Assembly (NCBI RefSeq): GCF_015070375.1
Contig: NZ_JADCLL010000002.1
Span: 620,001-684,000, forward strand
Direction: 5' to 3'
DNA length: 64,000 nt
Origin: Nocardioides kribbensis
GTDB lineage: Bacteria; Actinomycetota; Actinomycetes; Propionibacteriales; Nocardioidaceae
How positions within the stretch are numbered: position 1 is the stretch's first letter; each line of letters begins with the position of its first letter. This document shows, piece after piece, positions 25,560 through 40,128 of this stretch. Below the pieces are notes generated by a model. It made no database searches, was not told the origin of the DNA, and was given only the letters and a program-made list of their open reading frames with translations. Made by a program: the position numbers and the translations under genes.

Positions 25560-26836
25560 TCACCCGTCGCACGAAGATCCAGCTGCTGGTCTTCGTCATC
25601 ATCACCATCGTCGGCGTGAGCTACGTCGGGGCCCGCTACGCGCGCCTCGACCGGCTGTTCTACGACAGCTCCTACACCGTCGTGGCGCACTTCCCGGAGT
25701 CCGGCGGCATCTTCGCCGGCGGCGAGGTGACCTACCGCGGCGTCGGCATCGGCAAGGTCGAGAAGCTCGAGCTCACCGACAGCGGCGTCGACGTCTACCT
25801 CGACATCGAGAACCGCTACGACTCGATCCCGGCCGACACCCTCGCCCTGGTCGGCAACCGCTCCGCCGTGGGCGAGCAGTACGTCGAGCTCCAGCCGCGG
25901 ACCGACTCCAAGCCCTACCTCTCCGACGACTCCCAGATCGACGTCGCCGACACCGAGACGCCCATCCGCACCGAGAAGCTGCTGGAGGACCTCTCCGACA
26001 CCGTCTCCTCCGTCGACCGGCCGGCCCTCAAGACGACGATCACCGAGCTGGGTGCGGCGTTCTCCGGGACCGGCGAGGACCTCCAGCGGATCCTCGACAC
26101 CGGCAACTCCTTCATCCAGGCCGCCGACGACAACTTCGAGGTCACCACCGACCTCATCCGCGACGCCAACACGGTGCTCGGCACCCAGATCGACTCCGAG
26201 AGCTCGATCCGCACCTTCGCCGACCAGCTCGGCCTCTTCAGCGACACCCTCGCCGACGCCGACCCCGACCTGCGCCGCCTCATCGACAACGCCAGCCCCG
26301 CGGCCACCCAGCTGCGGCGCCTGATCGAGGACAACCAGGTCGAGCTCGGCGACCTCATCAACAACCTCATCACCACCGGCGAGGTGGTCACGCGACACCT
26401 CGACGGCATCGAGCAGCTCCTGGTGATCTACCCCTACGTCGTCGAGGGCGGCGTCACGGTGGTCTCCAAGTCGCCCGACACGGGTCTCTACGACGCCCAC
26501 TTCGGCCTGGTGCTGACCCCGGCGCAGCTCTGCGAGCGCGGCTACCAGGGCACCGACACCCGCCCGCCCGACGACCGGGGCAACCGTCCGCTCAACGTCG
26601 ACGCGCGCTGCGACGAGCCCCCGACGGTCACCAACCCCCGCGGTGCGCAGAACGCGCCCCGTCCGGCCGCCGACTACTCGGCTCCCGCCGCGACCTACGA
26701 CCCCGAGACCGGCGAGCTGGTCTGGGGCGCCGAACGTGCGCAGCGTCTGGAGAGCCGGGGTACGGTGGCGCCTCCGACCTTGGGAGAGGAGTCGTGGAAG
26801 TGGCTGTTCCTCCAGCCCCTGATGTCTCAGGACTGA
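25556..26836 (+). CDS. Mce protein, MceF position
   Basis: 426 residues from a GTG overlapping the MceE stop by four bases. Anchor helix (IQLLVFVIITIVGVSYVGARYA), MCE domain (YTVVAHFPESGGIFAGGEVTYRGVGIGKVEKLEL to LALVGNRSAVGEQYVELQP), helical region and a C-terminal extension ending in WKWLFLQPLMSQD. The next gene starts inside this one, overlapping by 43 nt in another frame. Confidence 0.92.
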   Translation: MITRRTKIQLLVFVIITIVGVSYVGARYARLDRLFYDSSYTVVAHFPESGGIFAGGEVTYRGVGIGKVEKLELTDSGVDVYLDIENRYDSIPADTLALVGNRSAVGEQYVELQPRTDSKPYLSDDSQIDVADTETPIRTEKLLEDLSDTVSSVDRPALKTTITELGAAFSGTGEDLQRILDTGNSFIQAADDNFEVTTDLIRDANTVLGTQIDSESSIRTFADQLGLFSDTLADADPDLRRLIDNASPAATQLRRLIEDNQVELGDLINNLITTGEVVTRHLDGIEQLLVIYPYVVEGGVTVVSKSPDTGLYDAHFGLVLTPAQLCERGYQGTDTRPPDDRGNRPLNVDARCDEPPTVTNPRGAQNAPRPAADYSAPAATYDPETGELVWGAERAQRLESRGTVAPPTLGEESWKWLFLQPLMSQD

Positions 26837-27564
26837 CGGACGACAGCCGCACCGACGACCCCGCACGCACCGAGCCGGCACCAGCGCCCTCCCGCGCGTC
26901 GGCCCGGTTCCGGCTCGCCTTGCTGGTGGTCCTCGTCGCGGTCGCGCTGGCCTCGGTCGCCTCCCTGGTGACCCTGGCCGCGACCCGCGCCGACGGTGGC
27001 CTGGGCGAGCGTCTGGGCAGCCTCGTCGGGTCCTCCGACGACGGCGAGCAGGCCCAGCGCGAGGAGGTCATGGACGCCGCGACCCAGTTCGTGCTCCGCC
27101 TCAACAGCTACGGCCCCGACGACCTCGACGACTCCGGCCAGATGCCGGGCTACCGCGCCTCGGTGTCGGAGGTCATCACGCCGAAGTTCCGCACCGAGTT
27201 CGAGCAGAGCGTCAACCTCGCCGAGCAGACCGTGGCCCAGGCCGACCTCGAGCGCACGTGCGACGTCTTCGCCTCGGGGGTCTCCTCGATGGACGAGGAC
27301 TCCGCCGAGGTGCTCGTCGCCGGGGAGTTCACCAACACCTACACCCAGGCCGACGACGGCGAGCCCTTCCAGGACCGGCCGGCGCAGTTCCGCCTCGTCG
27401 TCACCGTGCTCCTGGTCGACGGCGAGTGGCTGGTCGACGACTTCGTCCCCGCGACCGGCGACGGCGTCGAGCTGCCCTCGGGCGCGGCTCCCGGCGCCTC
27501 CACCGCGCCGTCGCCGGGCCAGGGCGGCGGCACCGGACGACCGAGCGGAGGAGCCACCCCGTGA
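26794..27564 (+). CDS. Mce-associated membrane protein
   Basis: 256 residues. GTG at 26794 lies seven bases after GGGAG; a GTG six bases later is possible. A Pro/Asp-rich cytoplasmic N-terminus is followed by one helix (RLALLVVLVAVALASVASLVTLAA), then an extracytoplasmic NTF2-like domain (VMDAATQFVLRLNSYGPDDLDD to QFRLVVTVLLVDGEWLVDDFVP), and a Gly/Pro/Ser tail. This is the Mas/OMM layout found after mce operons; such proteins stabilise the transporter. It overlaps MceF by 43 nt and the next gene by four bases. Confidence 0.85.
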   Translation: MEVAVPPAPDVSGLTDDSRTDDPARTEPAPAPSRASARFRLALLVVLVAVALASVASLVTLAATRADGGLGERLGSLVGSSDDGEQAQREEVMDAATQFVLRLNSYGPDDLDDSGQMPGYRASVSEVITPKFRTEFEQSVNLAEQTVAQADLERTCDVFASGVSSMDEDSAEVLVAGEFTNTYTQADDGEPFQDRPAQFRLVVTVLLVDGEWLVDDFVPATGDGVELPSGAAPGASTAPSPGQGGGTGRPSGGATP

Positions 27565-28364
27565 CCCCGAGCTGGTACGACGTCCTGGGCGTCGACCCCG
27601 ACGCGAGCACCGAGGAGGTGCGCGCCGCCTGGCGCGCGGCCATCGCCGACCTCGACCCCGCCGACCGGCGCTTCCGCTCGCTCAACCAGGCCGCGGAGGT
27701 GCTGCTCGACCCCGAGCGCCGCGCCGCCTACGACGCCACGCTCGAGCCCGACGCCGGGCTCGACGCCGACCCGGCCACCGGCACCGACCCCGGTCCCGAC
27801 GGACGCACCGCCGCGCCGCTCGCCGCCGGTGGTCCCTCGGCGTCCCGCCCGCCGCGCAGCCCCCGGGTCGTCCCGGGCTGGTCGCTGGTGGTGGCGGGGG
27901 TGCTCGCGGTGGCGCTGGCGGCGCTGACCGTCCTGGCCCTCGTCAGCCCGGCCGCCTCCGGCGAGGCCGACGCGGAGGAGGCCCGCGAGGTGGCGGTCCG
28001 CGCGATCGTGCCGGTGCTGTCCTACGACTACCGCTCGATGGACGAGAGCGCGGCGGCGGCGAGCACCTACATGACCTCGGCGTTCAAGACGCGCGACTAC
28101 GACCCGCTCTTCGCGGTGCTCCAGGAGAACGTCGCCGAGACCGAGACCGTGGTCGAGGCCGAGGTCGTCGACTCCGGCGTCGTGCGCACCGGCGAGGACC
28201 GCGTCGAGGTGCTGCTCTTCGTCGACCAGCCCACCACCAACGTGCGCTTCACCGAGCCGCAGACCTACCAGAACCGGGTGGTCGTCACGATGGTCAAGGA
28301 CGGCGAGGACTGGCTCATCGACAAGCTCGTCACCACCGGCACCGGCCCGGCCGCGGGGGAGTAG
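27561..28364 (+). CDS. J-like domain fused to an Mce-associated domain
   Basis: 267 residues from a GTG overlapping the previous stop. Residues 1-60 read like a J domain (WYDVLGVDPDASTEEVRAAWRAA, then LNQAAEVLLDPERRAAYDATL), but at the place of the catalytic HPD loop there is LDPAD, so Hsp70 stimulation is unlikely. A Pro/Ala linker, one helix (WSLVVAGVLAVALAALTVLALV) and a Mas-type NTF2-like domain (ILS-like start AVRAIVPVLSYDYRSMDESA to VVVTMVKDGEDWLIDKLVTTG) follow. The J-like part would be cytoplasmic and the Mas part outside. Last gene of the mce operon. Confidence 0.82.
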   Translation: MTPSWYDVLGVDPDASTEEVRAAWRAAIADLDPADRRFRSLNQAAEVLLDPERRAAYDATLEPDAGLDADPATGTDPGPDGRTAAPLAAGGPSASRPPRSPRVVPGWSLVVAGVLAVALAALTVLALVSPAASGEADAEEAREVAVRAIVPVLSYDYRSMDESAAAASTYMTSAFKTRDYDPLFAVLQENVAETETVVEAEVVDSGVVRTGEDRVEVLLFVDQPTTNVRFTEPQTYQNRVVVTMVKDGEDWLIDKLVTTGTGPAAGE

Positions 28365-28478
28365 CGCGCAGCCGTCGGCGACCGGACGGTCCACAGCCTC
28401 GCCGCGGCGGTGCTTGACCTCGCCGGTGCCGGCAGTCATCATCGTCGCGAACGCTCACCTGCGAGGTGCCTGCCGCAG

Positions 28479-28507
28479 TTGTCGCGCGCCCTCTGTTCGG
28501 GTACTGT
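28479..28507 (+). promoter_or_regulatory. Promoter of rpoB-rpoC
   Basis: TTGTCG (28479-28484), 17 nt, TACTGT (28502-28507). It predicts a leader of about 90 nt before the TTG start. The 28365-28478 stretch holds no ORF or strong hairpin that I can see. Confidence 0.55.
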
Positions 28508-28606
28508 TGCGCTTTGCGCCTGCCCTCAGATGCCCTCAGCCTTCCCGGTGGCTGACGTGTGGTCGGTCGGCGCCTCTCGCCCAGCGTTCTCTCGAAGGAC
28601 TCCCTC

Positions 28607-32083
<3,477 letters not shown>

Positions 32084-32090
32084 GCGTGAC

Positions 32091-32118
32091 GGCGGGGCGC
32101 CCCCAGCGGCGCCCCGCC
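32091..32118 (+). other. rpoB-rpoC intercistronic hairpin
   Basis: Perfect 11-bp stem GGCGGGGCGCC/GGCGCCCCGCC with a 6-nt loop, seven bases after the rpoB stop. No T-run follows, so it is more likely a processing or stability element than a terminator. Confidence 0.6.
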
Positions 32119-32171
32119 CCCGCCAGTCCACGACTCGTTTCACACAGATCTAACGAAGGACAACAGCCACC

Positions 32172-36053
<3,882 letters not shown>

Positions 36054-36089
36054 CCCCGGCGTAGTCCCGCAGCACCGCACCACCGACGG

Positions 36090-36119
36090 ACCCCCGTCGC
36101 CCACCCGGGCGGCGGGGGT
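36090..36119 (+). terminator. Terminator of rpoBC
   Basis: 13-bp stem with one G-T pair (arms 36090-36102 and 36107-36119), 4-nt loop, followed by TTCTTC. Confidence 0.85.
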
Positions 36120-36215
36120 TCTTCGCGTCTTCTCAGGCTCCTGCGCCAACCACCACGGCCCCGGCGGCGTCTCATGTCAGGTGGGTGAGGGTCACCCACT
36201 CCCGAAGGAGGCACC

Positions 36216-36737
36216 ATGACAACCCCTCGCAGCTCGCTCCGCCTCGTCCTCGCCGCGGCTCTCGCCGCCGGCACGGTCGTCCTCGCCGGCCCCGCCGGCG
36301 CGGCCCCCGCACCGGCGGTGCGCACGTGCGGCAACGCCGACCTCACCGCGTCCTACCACGGCGGGGAGGGCGCGGCCGGTCACACCTACGGCCGGATCCG
36401 GCTGACCAACACCTCCGACAGCAGCTGCCGCGTGCGCGGCTTCGGCGGTCTGTCGTACGTCGGGGGAGGTGACGGCACGCAGGTGGGCGCGGCCGCCGAC
36501 CGCACGGGGAAGACCACCCCCGCGGTGACCCTGCGACCCGGTCAGCGGGTGGTGAGCCGGGTCGACGAGCTGGACGCCGGGAACTTCCCGCGCAAGCAGT
36601 GCCGCCCCACCGCGGTCGACGGCTTCCGGGTCTACGTGCCCGACGCGACCCGGTCGCAGTTCGTCGAGCACGCCACCACCGGGTGCCGCGACGACGCGGT
36701 GCACCTGCTCGCGCACCGCTCCTTCCGTCGACCGTGA
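36216..36737 (+). CDS. Secreted DUF4232-type protein
   Basis: 173 residues, ATG six bases after GGAGG. A signal peptide (residues 1-30, ending in AGAAPAPA) leads to a beta-sandwich with the DUF4232 pattern: CGNADLTASYHGGEGAAGHTYGRIRLTNTSDSSCRVRGFGGLSYVG near the N-terminus and LRPGQRVVSRV later. Four cysteines (in TCGN, SSCR, KQCR and TGCR) could make two disulfides. DUF4232 proteins are exported actinobacterial proteins of unknown function. Confidence 0.85.
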   Translation: MTTPRSSLRLVLAAALAAGTVVLAGPAGAAPAPAVRTCGNADLTASYHGGEGAAGHTYGRIRLTNTSDSSCRVRGFGGLSYVGGGDGTQVGAAADRTGKTTPAVTLRPGQRVVSRVDELDAGNFPRKQCRPTAVDGFRVYVPDATRSQFVEHATTGCRDDAVHLLAHRSFRRP

Positions 36738-36740
36738 CGG

Positions 36741-36775
36741 TTGACACGCAGCAGGGCGCGTGAGGCGATGGCCCC
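36741..36775 (+). promoter_or_regulatory. Promoter of the small acidic protein gene
   Basis: A consensus TTGACA -35 (36741-36746), 17 nt, GGCGAT (36764-36769) as a weak -10, six bases, then the ATG. The only perfect -35 I noticed in the window. Confidence 0.45.
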
Positions 36776-36991
36776 ATGAGCCAGCCCCACGACGAGCCGC
36801 CCGCCGAGGCGAGTCCCGAGGAGGTGGCCGCCGAGCGCGACGAGCGCCTCGACCCCGACCACCGCCCGGAGAACGCCGAGGTCGACAACACCGACCGGGA
36901 GTTCGACGCCGAGAAGGCGATGTTCACCGACGCCGAGGGCTACGACGAGGCGCCCGCGGTCTTCCCGCCCGTGGAGGAGCAGGACGCCTGA
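36776..36991 (+). CDS. Small acidic protein of unknown function
   Basis: 71 residues, about one third Asp and Glu, with no membrane segment, cysteine or recognisable domain. The composition suggests an intrinsically disordered cytoplasmic protein. Support as a gene comes from the promoter spaced for a leaderless start, the strong terminator immediately after it and codon use like the neighbours. I do not recognise a family. Confidence 0.65.
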   Translation: MSQPHDEPPAEASPEEVAAERDERLDPDHRPENAEVDNTDREFDAEKAMFTDAEGYDEAPAVFPPVEEQDA

Positions 36992-36997
36992 GCCCGC

Positions 36998-37037
36998 ACA
37001 CGCCGCCCCGACCCCGCACCGGGTCGAGGCGGCGTGT
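36998..37037 (+). terminator. Terminator after the small acidic protein gene
   Basis: 10-bp outer stem ACACGCCGCC/GGCGGCGTGT and 6-bp inner stem CGACCC/GGGTCG with a single C/A mismatch between them and a 6-nt loop. Confidence 0.75.
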
Positions 37038-37069
37038 CCCGGTGCCCACCCGCCTGCGAGAATCGGGGC

Positions 37070-38320
37070 GTGAGCACCACTCCGGTCGAGACCGACGTCC
37101 TCGTGGTCGGCGCGGGGCCGGCGGGGTCCGCCGCGGCGGCCTGGGCCGCGCGTGCCGGCCTCGACGTCCTCCTCACCGACGCGGCGACCTTCCCGCGCGA
37201 CAAGACCTGCGGCGACGGCCTGACCCCGCGTGCGGTCGGCGAGCTGCAGCGCCTGGGCCTGGAGCCCTGGCTGCGCGAGCGGGTCACGAGCCGGGGCCTG
37301 CGCGCCCACGGCTTCGGCCAGACCCTCCACCTGCCCTGGCCCGGCGGCACCCTGCCCGACTGGGGCAGCGCGGTGCCGCGCACCGAACTCGACGACCACC
37401 TGCGCACCACCGCGGTCTCCTGGGGTGCCTCGGCCCTCGACGGCGTCCGCGCGGTCGACGTCCGGCGCGAGGGTGACCGGGTCGCCGCCGTCGTCTTCGA
37501 GCGCCGCGGCGACGGCAGCCGCGAGCGCTTCGAGGTGCGCTGCCGCCACCTCGTGGTCGCCGACGGCGTGCGCTCGCCGCTGGGCAAGGTCCTGGGCCGC
37601 GAATGGCACCGCGAGACCGTCTACGGCGTCGCCGGGCGGTCCTACGTCGACTCCTCGCGCTCGGAGGACCCCTGGATCAGCTCCCACCTCGAGCTGCGCG
37701 GCGAGGACGGCGCGATCCTGTCCGGCTACGGCTGGATCTTCCCGCTCGGCGGCGGCCAGGTGAACCTCGGCGTCGGCACGCTCGCCACGGCCAAGCGGCC
37801 GGCCGGCATCGCCGTGAAGCCCCTCATGGCCTTCTACGCCGAGCAGCGCCGTGAGGAGTTCGACCTCGACGGCGACCTGCGCGCGCCGACCTCGGCGCTG
37901 CTGCCCATGGGCGGCGCGGTGAGCCACGTGGCCGGCCCCAACTGGGCGCTGATCGGTGACGCCGCGGGCTGCGTCAACCCGCTCAACGGCGAGGGCATCG
38001 ACTACGGCCTGGAGACCGGCCGCCTCGTGGCGGAGATGATCGCCGACGGCGGCGACCTCGCCTCCGGCTGGCCGGCGCTGCTGCGCGAGCACTACGGCGA
38101 GTCCTTCTCCATCGCCCGGCGCCTGGCCGGCCTCGTCACCGTGCCCCGGCTGCTGCCGACGCTCGGGCCGGCGGGCATGCGCTCGGACTGGCTCATGACG
38201 CTGGCGCTGCGCTGGATGGGCAACCTGGTCACCGACGACGACCGCGACCGGGCCGCGCGCGTGTGGCGCTGGGCCGGGCGGCGCTCGCTGGCGGTCGACC
38301 ACCGTCCGCCCTTCTCCTGA
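37070..38320 (+). CDS. Geranylgeranyl reductase family FAD-dependent oxidoreductase (MenJ-like)
   Basis: 416 residues from a GTG at 37070. The hexamer GAGAAT ends six bases before it and may be a leaderless -10. FAD enzyme that saturates isoprenoid double bonds. Dinucleotide fold VVGAGPAGSAAAAWAARAG at the N-terminus, then the family motif PRDKTCGDGLTPRAV, the substrate-side FPLGGGQVNLGVG, and the second FAD motif ALIGDAAGCVNPLNGEGIDYGLETG. Closest known role: MenJ (Rv0561c), which reduces one isoprene unit of menaquinone. Reduced menaquinones such as MK-8(H4) are common in Nocardioides, so this is a reasonable candidate for that step, though lipid or carotenoid substrates are possible. Confidence 0.88.
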   Translation: MSTTPVETDVLVVGAGPAGSAAAAWAARAGLDVLLTDAATFPRDKTCGDGLTPRAVGELQRLGLEPWLRERVTSRGLRAHGFGQTLHLPWPGGTLPDWGSAVPRTELDDHLRTTAVSWGASALDGVRAVDVRREGDRVAAVVFERRGDGSRERFEVRCRHLVVADGVRSPLGKVLGREWHRETVYGVAGRSYVDSSRSEDPWISSHLELRGEDGAILSGYGWIFPLGGGQVNLGVGTLATAKRPAGIAVKPLMAFYAEQRREEFDLDGDLRAPTSALLPMGGAVSHVAGPNWALIGDAAGCVNPLNGEGIDYGLETGRLVAEMIADGGDLASGWPALLREHYGESFSIARRLAGLVTVPRLLPTLGPAGMRSDWLMTLALRWMGNLVTDDDRDRAARVWRWAGRRSLAVDHRPPFS

Positions 38321-38337
38321 GCCGTCGGGAGCCGACG

Positions 38338-39147
38338 GTGGGGGATCGCACCTACGACCTGACGATCGCGCTGGGCCGGGTGGCCCTGCGCGCCCTCGAC
38401 GTCACCACCCGCGTCCACGGCGCCGAGCACCTGCCTCGCACCGGCCCGGCCGTGATGGCCAGCGTGCACGTGGGCTACCCCGACTTCCTCTTCGTCGGCA
38501 AGGCCGGGCTCGAGCAGGGGCGCCACGTGCGCTTCCTGTGCCGCCACGACATCTGGCACAGCCCGGTCGCGGCGCCCATGACGGCCATGGGCCACGTGCC
38601 CGTCGACCGGGAGGCGCCGGCGGCGGCGTACCTGCAGGCCCGCCGGCTGCTGCGCGCGGGGGAGGTGGTGTGCGGCTTCCCGGAGGCCGGCATCTCGTGG
38701 TCCTACACCGTGCGCTCCCTGATGCGCGGCCTGCCCGCCCTGGCCCGCGAGACCGGGGCGCCACTGGTGCCGGTGGCCGTGTGGGGCACGCAGCGGATGT
38801 GGTCGGTGGGCCTGCCGGTCGACGGGCGCAAGCCCGCGCCGAGCCTGCGCCGGGGGCGGGTGGTGGACGTGGCGTTCGGCGAGCCGATGGGGGTGGCGCC
38901 GGGGGACGACCTGGTCACGACGACCCGGCGGCTCGGCCACGTGCTGACCGGGCTGCTGGAGGACCTCCAGCAGCGCCCCGAGCACCGGCCGCGGCCCGGC
39001 GAGCGCGCCGTGTGGCACCCGGCCCACCTCGGCGGCGCCGCGCCCGACCGGGAGGCGGCGCGGGCCTGGGACTCGGTGCCCCGCGCGGCGCTCGCGCCCA
39101 CCTGGGGGCCCGGCACGGAGCCCGGGGGCCGCCCGCGGCTACGGTGA
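38338..39147 (+). CDS. 1-acyl-glycerol-3-phosphate acyltransferase-like protein
   Basis: 269 residues from a GTG 17 bases after the reductase stop. PlsC-type acyltransferase: motif I HVGYPD (His44, Asp49) supplies the catalytic pair, and the block VVCGFPEAGISWS matches the FPEG-type acceptor motif with Ala replacing the usual Gly. The VPVDREAPAAAYLQARRLLRAG block is typical. It probably acylates a lysophospholipid or related acceptor at the inner membrane. Likely co-transcribed with the reductase. Confidence 0.85.
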   Translation: MGDRTYDLTIALGRVALRALDVTTRVHGAEHLPRTGPAVMASVHVGYPDFLFVGKAGLEQGRHVRFLCRHDIWHSPVAAPMTAMGHVPVDREAPAAAYLQARRLLRAGEVVCGFPEAGISWSYTVRSLMRGLPALARETGAPLVPVAVWGTQRMWSVGLPVDGRKPAPSLRRGRVVDVAFGEPMGVAPGDDLVTTTRRLGHVLTGLLEDLQQRPEHRPRPGERAVWHPAHLGGAAPDREAARAWDSVPRAALAPTWGPGTEPGGRPRLR

Positions 39148-39151
39148 GGAC
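39140..39151 (+). promoter_or_regulatory. Leaderless-type promoter of the double Nudix gene
   Basis: TACGGT (39140-39145), six bases, ATG at 39152. The hexamer lies inside the end of the acyltransferase gene. Confidence 0.5.
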
Positions 39152-40033
39152 ATGGGGGGTCTGCCGCGCACGCAACGGGTCGCGGCCTACGCCGTGGTCG
39201 TGCGCGACGAGCAGGTCCTGCTCAGCCGCCTCGCACCGCGCCTGAGCCGCTCCGAGCTCTGGACGCTGCCCGGCGGGGGTCTCGAGCACGGCGAGGACCC
39301 CCGTGACGCGGTCGTGCGCGAGGTGCACGAGGAGACCGGCCTCGACGTGCGGGTCGGTGACACCTCCCGGGTCTACTCCCAGCGCCAGCGCCGCGACCGC
39401 CGGGGCGGGCGCCGCGTCGACTCCTGGTCGCTGCGCATCGTCTACGAGGGCTGGGTGCCGCGCGACGCACCGGCCCCGCACGTGGTCGAGGTCGACGGCA
39501 CGACCGTCGACGCCGCCTGGCACCCCCTCGCGGCGGTGCGCTCGGGACGGGTGCGGGTGAGCGCGCTGGTGCGCGAGGCCCTCGCCGACCACACCCCCGC
39601 CCGACGGCAGCGGGTCGGCGCCTACGCGCTGGTCACCCGCGCCGGCGGCGCCCAGGTGCTGCTGACCCGGATCTCCGCGCGCGGGCACCACGCCGGCTGC
39701 TGGACCCTGCCGGGCGGCGGCGTCGACCACGGCGAGGCCCCGCGCGACGCCGTGCGCCGCGAGCTGGCCGAGGAGTGCGGGCTCGTGGGCGTGGTCGGCG
39801 ACGTGGTGGCCGTCGACGACGTGCACCTCGCCGGCACCGCGCCCTCGGGGCGCCACGAGGACTTCCACGGCGTGCACCTGGTCTTCCGGGCCGAGGTGGA
39901 CCCCGACGTCGCGCCGCGGGTCGTGGAGGCCGACGGCACCACCGACGCCGTGGCCTGGGTCGACGTCGCCGAGGTCGAGGCCGGATCGGTCGAGGTGCTC
40001 GAGGTCGTGCGCGCGGCGCTGACCCGACGCTGA
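39152..40033 (+). CDS. Protein with two tandem Nudix domains
   Basis: 293 residues. Both halves carry a full Nudix box: GGGLEHGEDPRDAVVREVHEETGL at about 34-57, and GGGVDHGEAPRDAVRRELAEECGL at about 190-213, each with the REUXEEXGU metal-binding glutamates. Nudix enzymes hydrolyse nucleoside diphosphates linked to another moiety; the substrate is unknown. Two intact active sites in one chain argue for two substrates or internal dimerisation. Only four bases follow the acyltransferase stop. Confidence 0.88.
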   Translation: MGGLPRTQRVAAYAVVVRDEQVLLSRLAPRLSRSELWTLPGGGLEHGEDPRDAVVREVHEETGLDVRVGDTSRVYSQRQRRDRRGGRRVDSWSLRIVYEGWVPRDAPAPHVVEVDGTTVDAAWHPLAAVRSGRVRVSALVREALADHTPARRQRVGAYALVTRAGGAQVLLTRISARGHHAGCWTLPGGGVDHGEAPRDAVRRELAEECGLVGVVGDVVAVDDVHLAGTAPSGRHEDFHGVHLVFRAEVDPDVAPRVVEADGTTDAVAWVDVAEVEAGSVEVLEVVRAALTRR

Positions 40034-40099
40034 CCCGCCGCTGACCCGCCCCACGACGCGGACGGCCGAGACGGTGCGGGCGCGGTGGGACCCGGCGGA

Positions 40100-40105
40100 T
40101 ATCGT
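40100..40105 (+). promoter_or_regulatory. Possible -10 box of the transhydrogenase operon
   Basis: TATCGT, 24 nt before the TTG start, leaving an RNA leader that contains AGGAGG. No clear -35. Confidence 0.35.
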
Positions 40106-40128
40106 GGCCTGGACCCAGGAGGCACACC

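Noticed and set aside
26794-28364. Frameshifted duplicate of one Mas gene
   Set aside because: The two proteins share only the distant NTF2-like fold; each has its own start, membrane helix and overlap with its neighbour.
40034-40128. Short direct repeats GCTGACCCG after the double Nudix gene
   Set aside because: Only three short imperfect copies over the stop codon region; no structure or function suggested.
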